From an uncultured Faecalibacterium sp. (lineage in GTDB: Bacteria > Bacillota > Clostridia > Oscillospirales > Ruminococcaceae), in the NCBI GenBank assembly GCA_934525845.1, contig CAKSZS010000016.1:1-46819 (forward strand): 46,819 bases of DNA, written 5' to 3'. Of this stretch, positions 24,217 through 32,395 are shown piece after piece. The translations under genes and the position numbers were made by a program. How positions within the stretch are numbered: position 1 is the stretch's first letter; each line of letters opens with the position of its first letter. The notes beneath the pieces are model-generated. The model searched no databases, was not told the origin of the DNA, and saw only the letters and a program-made list of their open reading frames with translations.

Positions 24217-25875
24217 ATGAGAAGTGACAACGTGACCAAGGGTTCGGAGCGTGCGCCGAACCGCAGCCTGTTTTATGCACTGGGTTACACACCGGAAGAG
24301 CTGGAGCGCCCGCTCATCGGCGTGGTGAGTGCCCACAGTGAGATCGTGCCCGGCCACATGAACCTGGACAAGATCGCCGACGCCGTCAAGGCCGGTGTCG
24401 AGATGGCCGGCGGCACCCCCATCCTGATCCCTGCCATTGGCGTGTGCGACGGCATCGCCATGGGCCATGTGGGCATGAAGTACTCCCTGGCTTCCCGTGA
24501 GCTGATCTGCGACAGCGTGGAGACCATGCTCATGGCCCATCAGCTGGACGGCCTGGTGCTGGTGCCCAACTGCGACAAGATTGTGCCCGGCATGGTCATG
24601 GCGGCGGTCCGCATGGATGTGCCCGCAGTGGTCTGCTCCGGCGGTCCCATGCTGGCCGGTACCTACGGCGGCGAGGAAGTCAGCCTGTCCAAGATGTTCG
24701 AGGCGGTCGGCGCTTATAAGGCCGGCATGATCACCGAGGATCAGCTGGAAGACTGCACCTGCAACTGCTGCCCCAGCTGCGGCAGCTGCTCCGGTATGTA
24801 CACCGCCAACAGCATGAACTGCCTGTGCGAGGCCATCGGCATCGCCCTGCCCGGCAACGGCACCATTCCGGCCGTGTACTCCAAGCGCCTGCAGCTGGCA
24901 AAGCACGCCGGTATGGCCATCATGGATATGGTCAAGAAGGGCATCACCGCCCGTCAGATCATCAACGAGCGCTCCATCCGGAATGCGCTGACCTGTGATA
25001 TGGCCCTTGGCTGCTCCACCAACACCGTGCTGCACCTGCTGGCCATCGCCTACGAGGCCGGTGTGCCCATCGACCTGAAGCTCTTCAACGAGATCAGCGC
25101 CAAGACCCCCAACCTGTGCCATCTGGCACCGGCCGGCCCCACCCATATGCCGGATCTGTACGCCGCCGGCGGCATCCCCGCCGTGCAGGCCGAGCTGGCC
25201 AAGAAGGGCCTGCTGGATCTGGATGTACCCACCGTCACCGGCAAGACCCTGGGCGAGAACATCCAGGGTGCCCACATCCTGAACGACAAGGCCATCCGTC
25301 CCATCGACAACCCCTACTCTCAGACCGGCGGTCTGCAGATCCTGTGGGGCAACATTGCACCGGACGGCTGTGTGGTCAAGCGCAGCGCTGTGGCGCCTGA
25401 GATGCAGCAGCACTCCGGCCCGGCTCGCGTGTTCAACAGCGAGGAGACCGCCATTGCGGCCATCTACGCAGGCCAGATCGTCCCGGGCGACGTGGTGGTC
25501 ATCCGCTACGAAGGCCCCAAGGGCGGCCCCGGTATGCGTGAGATGCTGAACCCCACCTCCGCTCTGGCCGGTATGAAGCTGGACAAGACCGTGGCCCTGA
25601 TCACCGACGGCCGCTTCTCCGGCGCAAGCCGCGGTGCAGCCATTGGTCATGTCAGCCCGGAGGCTGCTTCCGGCGGCCCCATCGGCCTGGTGGAAGAGGG
25701 CGATATCATCAACATCGATATCCCCAACGCCAAGATCACGCTGGAGGTCAGCGATGAGGTCCTGGCCGAGCGTAAGGCCAAGTATGTCGCGCCCGAACCC
25801 AACGTCAAGACCGGCTGGCTGAGCCGCTATGCACGCATGGTCACCAGTGCAAACCTGGGCGCTGTGCTGAAGTAA
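24217..25875 (+). CDS. ilvD: Dihydroxy-acid dehydratase
   Basis: 552 residues. Iron-sulfur enzyme that dehydrates 2,3-dihydroxy-isovalerate and -methylvalerate to the 2-oxo acids. Cluster and metal motifs: GVCDGIAMGHVGM, LVPNCDKIVPGM (Cys119), CPSCGSCSGMYTANSMNC (Cys188/Cys191 region), MALGCSTNTVLHLLAIA, and TDGRFSGASRGAAIGHVSPEA near the end. The first site reads VVSAHSEIVPGHMNL, with PGH instead of PC, as in E. coli-type DHADs. RBS AAGAGGAATAAACA. Separated from ilvC by a repeat and a terminator-like hairpin. Confidence 0.95.
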   Translation: MRSDNVTKGSERAPNRSLFYALGYTPEELERPLIGVVSAHSEIVPGHMNLDKIADAVKAGVEMAGGTPILIPAIGVCDGIAMGHVGMKYSLASRELICDSVETMLMAHQLDGLVLVPNCDKIVPGMVMAAVRMDVPAVVCSGGPMLAGTYGGEEVSLSKMFEAVGAYKAGMITEDQLEDCTCNCCPSCGSCSGMYTANSMNCLCEAIGIALPGNGTIPAVYSKRLQLAKHAGMAIMDMVKKGITARQIINERSIRNALTCDMALGCSTNTVLHLLAIAYEAGVPIDLKLFNEISAKTPNLCHLAPAGPTHMPDLYAAGGIPAVQAELAKKGLLDLDVPTVTGKTLGENIQGAHILNDKAIRPIDNPYSQTGGLQILWGNIAPDGCVVKRSAVAPEMQQHSGPARVFNSEETAIAAIYAGQIVPGDVVVIRYEGPKGGPGMREMLNPTSALAGMKLDKTVALITDGRFSGASRGAAIGHVSPEAASGGPIGLVEEGDIINIDIPNAKITLEVSDEVLAERKAKYVAPEPNVKTGWLSRYARMVTSANLGAVLK

Positions 25876-25889
25876 TCCCTGAGACAAAG

Positions 25890-25923
25890 AAAGACCTGCC
25901 ATGCTGCATGGCAGGTCTTTTTG
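25890..25923. terminator. Bidirectional terminator between ilvD and rodA
   Basis: Perfect 14-bp stem AAAGACCTGCCATG with its complement around a CTG loop, T-run on either strand. Confidence 0.92.
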
Positions 25924-25938
25924 TATTTGAGGGGAGGG

Positions 25939-27156
25939 TCAGCTGAACAGGCTCTTTGTGTTGTGCATATACACCGAAAGCACCAGGCCGACGCAGATAT
26001 ACAGCATCAGCACCGAGCTGCCGCCGGCGGAATAGAACGGCAGCGTAACGCCGATGACCGGCAGCAGGCGGAGGTTCATGCCCACGTTCACGGCGATCTG
26101 CGCCATCAGGGCACCGCCGATGCCGGCGCAGATGTAGCTGCCCAGCAGGTCCTCGCTGCGTGCCCCGGTGGCAAAGGTCTTGACCACCAGCGCGAACAGC
26201 ACGCCCAGCACCACGCAGCAGCCCACGAACCCGGCAGAGTTGCCGATCCAGCTCAGAATGAAGTCGTTGTGGGCGTTGGGCACGCTGTAGTACCGGCCGC
26301 CGAACAATCCGTTGCCGAAAATGCCGCCGGAACCGATGGCGATCTCGCCGCGCTGCTGCTGGTAGATGATGTTCTTCCAGACGGCTTCGCTGGGTGCCCA
26401 GCCGGTGGTGTTTTCCGGATCCACCACGGCCAGGATGCGGTACCACTGGTAGCCCTTGCCGATCTTGTCGCTGAAGAAGGCGAATGCCACAGCGATGGCG
26501 GCACCGGCCGCAGCACCGGCCCCAAGAATGTACTTCCAGCTCAGGCCGGCGGCAAACATCATGGAGCAGCCGATGATGCCGTAGATGATGGCCGTACCGT
26601 CATCGCCCTGCACATGGATGATGGCGATGGGCACCAGCAGATGGAGCAGCAGCTTGGCCAGCTCCTTCGGCTCATTGATGCGGCTGCGCACATTGTTCAG
26701 GTGCATGGCAAAGGTCAGGATGAAACTGATCTTTGCCAGCTCGGTGGGCTGGAAGGTAAAGCCGGCCAGCTTGTACCAGGAGTAGTTGTCGGTGTCGCCG
26801 GCGTTGTAGCCGATGGTCAGCGGGCCGATGGTCACGTTGCGGATGAACAGGGTGGGCAGCACCAGGCCCCAGGTCAGGGCTACGTGCACCGGCCATACCT
26901 TGACCAGACTGCGGTAATCGACGCAGGAGAGCAGCAGCGCGATGCAGAGGCCCAGCACAGCCGCGCCCGCCTGCACCAGCGCCCGGCGGTAATCGCCGAT
27001 GCCGGTGATCTGGCCGGTCACCGCGTCGGTGGCAAAGCCGCTGCCCTGCTTGGCTGCCCAGGAGGACAGCGCCAGAACGGCCATGGTGCTGCTGAAGATG
27101 CACAGCAGCAGATAAATTTTGTCGGTTCGTTTAAAATATTGTCGAATGCTTTCCAA
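25939..27156 (-). CDS. rodA: RodA/FtsW/SpoVE-type peptidoglycan glycosyltransferase
   Basis: 405 residues with about 10 membrane segments, SEDS family. It polymerises lipid II with a class B penicillin-binding protein, for cell elongation (RodA) or division/sporulation (FtsW/SpoVE). Family motifs: FQPTELAKISFIL, QGDDGTAIIY (long extracytoplasmic loop region, catalytic Asp), GIFGNGLFGGRYYSVPNAHND, FILSWIG and GMNLRLLPVIGVTLPFYSAGGSS. No ATG precedes MESIRQYF; TTG at 27154-27156 with AAAGGCGG before it is taken as the start. Monocistronic here, so RodA rather than FtsW is favoured by its lack of mur/fts neighbours, which is weak evidence. Confidence 0.87.
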   Translation of the reverse strand: MESIRQYFKRTDKIYLLLCIFSSTMAVLALSSWAAKQGSGFATDAVTGQITGIGDYRRALVQAGAAVLGLCIALLLSCVDYRSLVKVWPVHVALTWGLVLPTLFIRNVTIGPLTIGYNAGDTDNYSWYKLAGFTFQPTELAKISFILTFAMHLNNVRSRINEPKELAKLLLHLLVPIAIIHVQGDDGTAIIYGIIGCSMMFAAGLSWKYILGAGAAAGAAIAVAFAFFSDKIGKGYQWYRILAVVDPENTTGWAPSEAVWKNIIYQQQRGEIAIGSGGIFGNGLFGGRYYSVPNAHNDFILSWIGNSAGFVGCCVVLGVLFALVVKTFATGARSEDLLGSYICAGIGGALMAQIAVNVGMNLRLLPVIGVTLPFYSAGGSSVLMLYICVGLVLSVYMHNTKSLFS

Positions 27157-27230
27157 TCAAGCACCGCCTTTCTCACAGATGCGCACCGGTTTTGCCGCTG
27201 CAGCGGACAATACGACACCGATGCATCCTT

Positions 27231-27259
27231 ATTATACACGGTCGGTGTGTCCTTTGCAA
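27231..27259 (-). promoter_or_regulatory. Promoter of rodA
   Basis: On the minus strand TTGCAA (27254-27259), 17-base spacer, TATAAT (complement of 27231-27236). The -35 is the same TTGCAA found in the metal-exporter promoter. Lies back to back with the divergent promoter at 27301. Confidence 0.75.
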
Positions 27260-27300
27260 TGTGCCGGGTGTGACGGGTTTGTAAAATCCGCCCCGGGTGC

Positions 27301-27329
27301 TTGACAAAGGGCAGGGGACACTCTAAAAT
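27301..27329 (+). promoter_or_regulatory. Promoter of the secreted caspase/CHAT-like gene
   Basis: TTGACA 27301-27306, 17-base spacer, TAAAAT 27324-27329. Confidence 0.78.
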
Positions 27330-27420
27330 GGACACAGGGCAAGGCCTTTTCCCGGCAGATCGCTGTCCGGAAAAGAGCGCGGGACTTCCGCTGAGGCCCC
27401 TTGAAGGATGGGAAAACAAC

Positions 27421-28620
27421 ATGATGAATCATTGGAAAGATCGGCTGCTGTCGGGGGTATGCGCAGTGGTGCTGCTGGTGACCGCCGCAGTTCCGGCTGC
27501 TTACGCGCAGGAACCCGCAAACACGGAGACCGTGCAGGCACTGAGCGCTTCGGACGTGAAGGAGATGCAGCAGGCGGATGCCGTCGTCACCGCGCTGACC
27601 GACAGCACCGAATTTGCAGAGATGTCGGTGGAGCAGCGCACGGACGCCGCACAGACCCGGCTGGAGGCACTGGTCAAACAGGGACTGGTGCAGAAGGGGT
27701 CCGTTTATCGGGACGAAGAAAACGGCATGGTCAGCTTTGCCTATGCCTGCGGCGTCTGGGGCGGCATCCTGCTGGAAGACCCGGAGGAAGCGGAGCCTGC
27801 GGATCTGCAGACGGAACCTGCGGAGGAAGAGGAAGCGGCCCTTGCTGCTGAAAACGGCACCTACGGCAATGCGGTGATCTACTACGCCTTTGACAACACC
27901 GCGAACAGCAGCCGCTACCCAAATTACGCTTACATGCAGAACTACTGGACCTCGGTGGGGCTGGACACCAAGCTGGACACCACCGTGACCGTTTCCGATC
28001 TCCGCCGGATGGGCGATTATGACCTGTGCGTACTGAGCACCCATGGCGCCTATTATACCTATGAATATGGTTGGCTCCAGAAGAAGGAGGCCACCGAACC
28101 GGTGCTGCTGCTGACCGAGGAGTCCACCTTCTGGAATGATCTGCGCTACGGCATGGATCTGCTGGGGCACCGGGTCATCAAGGTGAACGGTGCCTATGCA
28201 GTGACACCGGGCTTCTTTGCCGCGAACTACCGCAAAGGCTCCCTGAACGATACGATCATTCTGTCGGAGACCTGCGAATTCTACGGCAAGAGCGGCCACC
28301 TGGACAAGTCCATTGCCGAAGCGCTGGTGAATGCCGGTGCCGAAGCGGTGGTGGGCTATGTGAACAATGTGTACTCGGTGTACTCCCGCAGCATGATGTG
28401 GGCGATGGTCAACCGGATGCTGGAGGGCGATACCGTGGGCGAAGCCATGGCGTTTGCACTGGATCAGTTCGGCGAGGATGACATCGTCTGGTACAATGCG
28501 CAGGGCGGACGCCGGCCGCACGCAGTGGCGTCCTTCCCCATCATCACGGGCGAAGCGGATGCAAGGCTCAAGGCACTGGGCGGACAGCAGAGCATCCGGG
28601 CCGTGCAGGAAGCCGCCTGA
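27421..28620 (+). CDS. Secreted protein with a caspase/CHAT-like (clan CD) His-Cys pattern
   Basis: 399 residues. Signal peptide about 1-30 (VCAVVLLVTAAVPAAYA before QEP). Residues ~31-140 are helical and acidic, with an EEAEPADLQTEPAEEEEAA linker. The C-terminal domain starts near YGNAVIYYAFDNT. It has a hydrophobic strand then His (LCVLSTHGAYY, His208) and a second hydrophobic strand then Cys (TIILSETCEFYG, Cys285). GHLDKSIAEALVNAGAEAVVGYV, then MVNRMLEGDTVGEAMAFALDQ, follow, closely like the LSACET...GARSVV...SPAEAL pattern of CHAT/caspase-fold proteases. The start is one of two tandem ATGs after GGATGGGAAAACAAC; a longer frame from 27301 would include the promoter and is rejected. Protease activity is inference. 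Confidence 0.65.
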   Translation: MMNHWKDRLLSGVCAVVLLVTAAVPAAYAQEPANTETVQALSASDVKEMQQADAVVTALTDSTEFAEMSVEQRTDAAQTRLEALVKQGLVQKGSVYRDEENGMVSFAYACGVWGGILLEDPEEAEPADLQTEPAEEEEAALAAENGTYGNAVIYYAFDNTANSSRYPNYAYMQNYWTSVGLDTKLDTTVTVSDLRRMGDYDLCVLSTHGAYYTYEYGWLQKKEATEPVLLLTEESTFWNDLRYGMDLLGHRVIKVNGAYAVTPGFFAANYRKGSLNDTIILSETCEFYGKSGHLDKSIAEALVNAGAEAVVGYVNNVYSVYSRSMMWAMVNRMLEGDTVGEAMAFALDQFGEDDIVWYNAQGGRRPHAVASFPIITGEADARLKALGGQQSIRAVQEAA

Positions 28621-28632
28621 GCAAAGCGGGCA

Positions 28633-28661
28633 TTGCGCTTTTGCAAAAATTATACTATACT
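28633..28661 (+). promoter_or_regulatory. Possible promoter of tsaE-tsaB-rpiB
   Basis: TTGCGC 28633-28638, 17-base spacer, TATACT 28656-28661 (an overlapping TATACT is at 28651). The predicted transcript starts at the hairpin 28666-28685. Confidence 0.5.
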
Positions 28662-28665
28662 AGGG

Positions 28666-28690
28666 GACGGCAGAACTCTGCCGTCTCTTT
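28666..28690 (+). terminator. Hairpin, terminator-like
   Basis: GACGGCAGaactCTGCCGTC then TCTTTTA. It may end the preceding gene, or be a 5' stabilising hairpin if the promoter just upstream is real. Confidence 0.55.
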
Positions 28691-28715
28691 TACTATCAGA
28701 ATGAGGGAATTCTTC

Positions 28716-29141
28716 ATGTCAGAATACATCACCCATTCCCGCGCCGAGACTGTGGCGCTGGGCAGACGCATGGCCGCAGTGCTGCAGCCGGGCGCGCTGG
28801 TATGCTTCACCGGCGGGCTGGGCGCGGGCAAGACTGCCTTTACCGAGGGCCTGGCCGAGGGCCTGGGCTGCACCGATCCGGTGAGCAGCCCCACCTTTGC
28901 CATCGTCAATTACTACCGCGGCCCGAAGCCGCTGGCGCACTTTGACCTGTACCGCATCTCCACCGAGAACGATCTGTGCGCCGCCGGATTTTACGATTAT
29001 CTGGATCAGGGGGCCATTGTGGCCACGGAGTGGAGCGAGAACTTCGCGGAGCTGCTGGCTCTGGAAAATCCGATCCGGGTCCACATTGAGCGGGTGGATG
29101 AAAATACCCGGAAAATCAGCATCGAGGGGGTCAAGGTATGA
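28716..29141 (+). CDS. tsaE: tRNA threonylcarbamoyladenosine synthesis ATPase TsaE
   Basis: 141 residues, P-loop ATPase of the TsaB-TsaD-TsaE complex that makes t6A37 in ANN-decoding tRNAs. Walker A FTGGLGAGKT (33-40), SSPTFAIVNYY (switch-like), HFDLYRI, and EWSENF near 107. ATGs at 28701 and further upstream are in frame, but GAGGGAA at 28703-28709 is spaced for ATG 28716. Overlaps tsaB by ATGA. A typical tsaE-tsaB pair. Confidence 0.93.
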   Translation: MSEYITHSRAETVALGRRMAAVLQPGALVCFTGGLGAGKTAFTEGLAEGLGCTDPVSSPTFAIVNYYRGPKPLAHFDLYRISTENDLCAAGFYDYLDQGAIVATEWSENFAELLALENPIRVHIERVDENTRKISIEGVKV

Positions 29142-29854
29142 ACATTCTGGCCGTGGATACGGCGGGCAAAACCGCCGGTGTGGCGCTGCTGCAGGATGAC
29201 CGCCTGCTGTACGAGTGCTATCTGGATGCGGGCATGACCCACAGCGAGACCCTGATGCCGATGATCGATACCTGCCTGAAGCTGTGCGGCATGACCTGCG
29301 CGGACATCGACCTTTACGGCGTGAATGCAGGCCCGGGCAGCTTTACCGGTCTGCGCATCGGTCTGGCAGCGGTCAAGGGTCTGGCGTTCCCCCGGGAGAC
29401 GCTGTGCGCCCCGGTCTCGACGCTGGAAGCGCTGGCCGCCGCCCATACCGGCGAGGGCACGGTGCTCTGCGCACTGGATGCCCGGCGGGCACAGGTGTAC
29501 AGTGCCGCTTTTGATCTGGCCACCCACGAACGCCTGCTGGAAGATGACGCCCGGGCGGTGGCCGATCTGGCCGATTTTGTAGAAAATTGCAAAAAGCCCC
29601 TGTTTTTTGTTGGTGATGGGGCTTCTCTGTGCTATAATAAATACGGCAGTGTGCCGGGCGTGCTGGAAACGCCCCCGGCGCTGCGGGGCGGACAGGCCGG
29701 TGCTGTGGCGCTGGTTGCAAAGCGGATGGCAGAAGCCGGACAGGCTGTCCTGCCGGAAGCGTTGCTGCCGGACTACCACCGCCTGAGCCAGGCGGAGCGG
29801 GAACGCGCCGAACGCCTTGCCGCCGAAGCCGCTGCCCGGAAAGAAACTGTCTGA
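29138..29854 (+). CDS. tsaB: tRNA threonylcarbamoyladenosine synthesis protein TsaB
   Basis: 238 residues, ASKHA-fold scaffold partner of TsaD in t6A synthesis. NILAVDTAGKTAGVAL at the start, then THSETLMPMIDTCL, VNAGPGSFTGLRIGLAAVKGLA (family signature) and ALDARRAQVYSA. The C-terminal ~25 residues are Ala/Glu/Arg-rich helix. tsaD is not in the window. rpiB follows 30 bases later. An internal AT-rich stretch (29585-29645) contains a TATAAT-like box, probably chance. Confidence 0.92.
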   Translation: MNILAVDTAGKTAGVALLQDDRLLYECYLDAGMTHSETLMPMIDTCLKLCGMTCADIDLYGVNAGPGSFTGLRIGLAAVKGLAFPRETLCAPVSTLEALAAAHTGEGTVLCALDARRAQVYSAAFDLATHERLLEDDARAVADLADFVENCKKPLFFVGDGASLCYNKYGSVPGVLETPPALRGGQAGAVALVAKRMAEAGQAVLPEALLPDYHRLSQAERERAERLAAEAAARKETV

Positions 29855-29884
29855 TCTGTGCATTACAGGGAAAGGATCCACTTC

Positions 29885-30331
29885 ATGGCAAAACCGATCG
29901 CATTGGCCGCCGATCATGGCGGATTTGAACTGAAAGAAGCTGTCAAGGCCCATCTGACCGAGCTGGGGCTGGAGTTCGTCGACTACGGCACCCACAGCAC
30001 CGACAGCGTGGATTACCCGGACATGGCCCTGCCTGCCTGCGACGCCGTGGTGAGCGGCGCGTGCAGCAAGGCGCTGCTGTTCTGCGGCACCGGCGTGGGC
30101 ATCAGCATGGCGGCCAACAAGGTCAAGGGCATCCGTGCCTGCTGCTGCTCCGACAGCTTCAGCTGTGAGTATACCCGCCGCCACAACGATGCCAACGCCC
30201 TGTGCCTGGGCGGCCGCGTGGTGGGGGCTGGTCTGGCCTGCCAGCTGGTGGACATCTTCCTGAACACCGAATACGAGGGCGGACGTCATCAGCGCCGCAT
30301 CGATAAGCTGACCGCCATCGAGAACCGGTAA
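29885..30331 (+). CDS. rpiB: Ribose-5-phosphate isomerase B
   Basis: 148 residues, RpiB/LacAB fold. It interconverts ribose 5-phosphate and ribulose 5-phosphate. ALAADHGGFELKEAV at 7-20, DYGTHSTDSVDYPD (35-46), catalytic Cys67 in LLFCGTGVGISMAANKVKGIRA, and RHNDANALCLGGR. An upstream in-frame ATG (29858) lacks a binding site; GGGAAAGGATCCACTTC fits ATG 29885. It supplies ribose phosphate for PRPP, used by upp two hundred bases downstream, though the link is only by position. Other sugar-phosphate isomerases of this fold are possible. Confidence 0.92.
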   Translation: MAKPIALAADHGGFELKEAVKAHLTELGLEFVDYGTHSTDSVDYPDMALPACDAVVSGACSKALLFCGTGVGISMAANKVKGIRACCCSDSFSCEYTRRHNDANALCLGGRVVGAGLACQLVDIFLNTEYEGGRHQRRIDKLTAIENR

Positions 30332-30336
30332 GACAA

Positions 30337-30506
30337 AACCCTCTCAGGCACGGCTTGCGCCGTGCCAGCTCTCCCGATGGGCGAGCGTTTGGAGCAAAAA
30401 CGGAAAGGGCTGTCTTTTCATAGAAGGGGCACGCTGCCGTTCGAAGAAAAAAGCTCTCCCTTTCGGGAGAGCTGGCTGCGAGCAAAGCGAGCAGACTGAG
30501 AGGGTT
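30337..30506. repeat. Palindromic intergenic element between rpiB and upp
   Basis: Outer inverted repeat AACCCTCTCAG (30337-30347)/CTGAGAGGGTT (30496-30506), perfect over 11 bases. Inside: GCACGGCttgcGCCGTGC, CAGCTCTCCC, spacer, GCTCTCCCtttcGGGAGAGC and a TGCGAGC/GCGAGCA hairpin. 170 bases, no coding potential. The right end abuts TATAAT (30506-30511), so the element edge helps form a possible upp -10. Same layout as 24016-24134 and 32396-32531. Confidence 0.8.
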
Positions 30507-30558
30507 ATAATTTTTGTACCCGATAGAGCTATCTATTTGAAATAAGGAGCGTGTTTTT

Positions 30559-31185
30559 ATGACCCCGATGATCGTTGAGCATCCGCTGCTGCAGCACAAG
30601 CTGAGCATTCTGCGCAACAAGCAGACTGGCACCAAGGAGTTCCGTGACCTCGTTGGCGAGATCGCGACCCTGCTGTGCTACGAGGCTACCCGTGACCTGC
30701 CTCTGGAAGAGGTAGAGATCGAGACCCCCATCACCATGGCAAAGACCAAGGTGCTGGCAGGCCGCAAGCTGGCTCTGGTGCCCATCCTGCGCGCCGGTAT
30801 GGGCATGCTGGACGGTATGCTGACCCTGCTGCCCGCCGCAAAGGTCGGCTTCATCGGCCTGTACCGTGACGAGGAGACCCTGCAGCCCGTGGAGTACTTC
30901 TGCAAGCTGCCCCAGGACATCGACGAGCGCGACGTTCTGGTCCTGGACCCGATGCTGGCAACCGGCGGCAGCGCTATTGACGCCATCACCCAGATCAAGA
31001 AGCACGGTGCAAAGCGCATCAAGTTCATTGGCCTGATCGCCGCTCCGGAAGGCATCAAGGCTCTGCACGAGGCACATCCCGATGTGGACATCTACATTGG
31101 CGCACAGGACGATCACCTGAACGAGAACGGCTACATCGTTCCCGGTCTGGGCGATGCTGGCGACCGCATCTACGGCACCAAGTAA
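30559..31185 (+). CDS. upp: Uracil phosphoribosyltransferase
   Basis: 208 residues. It converts uracil and PRPP to UMP in pyrimidine salvage. LVPILRAGMGMLDGML (74-89), YRDEETLQPVEYFCKLP and the PRPP loop VLVLDPMLATGGSA (130-138), then GLIAAPEGIKAL and the C-terminal uracil-binding YIVPGLGDAGDRIYGTK. Length is exact for the family. RBS ATAAGGAGCGTG. Codon use is strongly biased, suggesting high expression. Monocistronic, with a strong bidirectional terminator. Confidence 0.97.
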   Translation: MTPMIVEHPLLQHKLSILRNKQTGTKEFRDLVGEIATLLCYEATRDLPLEEVEIETPITMAKTKVLAGRKLALVPILRAGMGMLDGMLTLLPAAKVGFIGLYRDEETLQPVEYFCKLPQDIDERDVLVLDPMLATGGSAIDAITQIKKHGAKRIKFIGLIAAPEGIKALHEAHPDVDIYIGAQDDHLNENGYIVPGLGDAGDRIYGTK

Positions 31186-31203
31186 GATTTTCCTTCAACA
31201 CAG

Positions 31204-31239
31204 AAAGAGCAGGAACGGCAAACGTTCCTGCTCTTTTTT
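31204..31239. terminator. Bidirectional terminator between upp and leuB
   Basis: Perfect 14-bp stem AAAGAGCAGGAACG with its complement, loop GCAAA, TTTTTT on the plus strand. Confidence 0.9.
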
Positions 31240-31244
31240 GATGC

Positions 31245-31278
31245 AAAAAACGAGAAACGACGGTGGTCGTTCCTCGTT
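31245..31278 (-). terminator. Terminator of the leuACDB operon
   Basis: On the minus strand AACGAGGAACGAC, CACC loop, GTCGTTTCTCGTT then TTTTGC. It lies 17 bases after the leuB stop. Confidence 0.85.
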
Positions 31279-31294
31279 GAGCTATTTGAAAAAA

Positions 31295-32368
31295 TCAGAT
31301 CTCTGCCAGAATGGCGTCGCCCATGGCGGTGCAGCCCAGGCAGGTGCAGCCCTCGCTCATGTTGTCGGCGGTGCGCAGGCCCTTGTCCAGCACCTTGTTC
31401 ACGGCATTCTCGATGGCATCGGCCTCCTCGGTCATGCCGAAGGAGTAGCGCAGCATCATGGCAGCGGACAGGATGCAGGCGGTGGGGTTTACGATGTCCT
31501 TGCCGGCGATGTCGGGGGCAGAACCGTGGATCGGCTCATACAGGCCGCGGGTGCCGTCGCCCAGCGAAGAGGACGGGATCATGCCGATGGAGCCGGTGAT
31601 CATGGAAGCTTCATCGGACAGAATGTCGCCGAACATATTCTCGGTGACAATGACATCGAACTGGGCCGGGTTCTTCACGATCTGCATGGCGCAGTTGTCC
31701 ACGAACATCTCGCTGTATTCCACGTCCGGGTACTCAGCCTGCAGGCGGTGCATCACACTGCGCCACAGACGGCTGGTGTCCAGCACGTTGGCCTTGTCCA
31801 CGCAGCACAGCTTCTTGCGGCGCTTCTGGGCGGTCTCAAAGCCGATGCGGCCAATGCGCTCGATCTCGTGCTCGGAGTAGGGCATGGAGTCGACGGCCTG
31901 CTTCTCGCCGTTTTCCAGGGTGTGAGTCTCATGATTGCCGAAGTACACGCCGCCGATCAGCTCCCGCACGATGATAAAGTCGATGCCCTGGGCCACGATC
32001 TCGGGCTTCAGGGGGCTGGCCGGAGCCAGCTGGGGCCAGATCTTGGCCGGGCGGTTGTTGGAGTACAGGCCCATGCCGGCGCGCAGGCGCAGCAGGCCCT
32101 TTTCGGGGCGCTGCTCACCGGGCAGACCTTCCCATTTGGGACCGCCCACGGCACCCAGCAGCACGCTGTCAGCGGCCAGACACTTGTCCAGCTCGTGCTG
32201 GGGCAGCGGGTCGCCGTATTTGTCGATGGCCTCGCCGCCCATGGCAGCGTCGGTGTAGTGGAAGGTGTGGCCGTACGTTTCGGCCACCTTATCGAGGACG
32301 CGGATCGTCTGCTTGACGATCTCCGGGCTGGAGCAGTCGCCCCAGATGACAGCAATGTTCTTTTCCAT
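31295..32368 (-). CDS. leuB: 3-isopropylmalate dehydrogenase, variant N-terminal motif
   Basis: 357 residues. NAD-dependent oxidative decarboxylation of 3-isopropylmalate to 2-oxoisocaproate. Family motifs: GAVGGPKWEGLPGEQRPEKGLL with NNRP, VRELIGGVYFG, DKANVL, then the metal Asp pair in VDNCAMQIVKNPAQFDVIVTENMFGDILSDEAS, and YEPIHGSAPDIAGK for NAD specificity. Odd: the usual GDGIGPE near the start reads GDCSSPE (residues 10-16), and the end is Cys-rich (EGCTCLGCTAMGDAILAEI). Last gene of leuACDB. RBS ATAAGGAGAACAAACCC. Catalytic residues are otherwise intact, so it is probably active. Confidence 0.92.
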   Translation of the reverse strand: MEKNIAVIWGDCSSPEIVKQTIRVLDKVAETYGHTFHYTDAAMGGEAIDKYGDPLPQHELDKCLAADSVLLGAVGGPKWEGLPGEQRPEKGLLRLRAGMGLYSNNRPAKIWPQLAPASPLKPEIVAQGIDFIIVRELIGGVYFGNHETHTLENGEKQAVDSMPYSEHEIERIGRIGFETAQKRRKKLCCVDKANVLDTSRLWRSVMHRLQAEYPDVEYSEMFVDNCAMQIVKNPAQFDVIVTENMFGDILSDEASMITGSIGMIPSSSLGDGTRGLYEPIHGSAPDIAGKDIVNPTACILSAAMMLRYSFGMTEEADAIENAVNKVLDKGLRTADNMSEGCTCLGCTAMGDAILAEI

Positions 32369-32395
32369 GGGTTTGTTCTCCTTATTGTCAGCTGG

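Noticed and set aside
29585..29645. Internal promoter within tsaB
   Set aside because: TATAAT-like box without a spaced -35, inside a conserved reading frame; likely chance.
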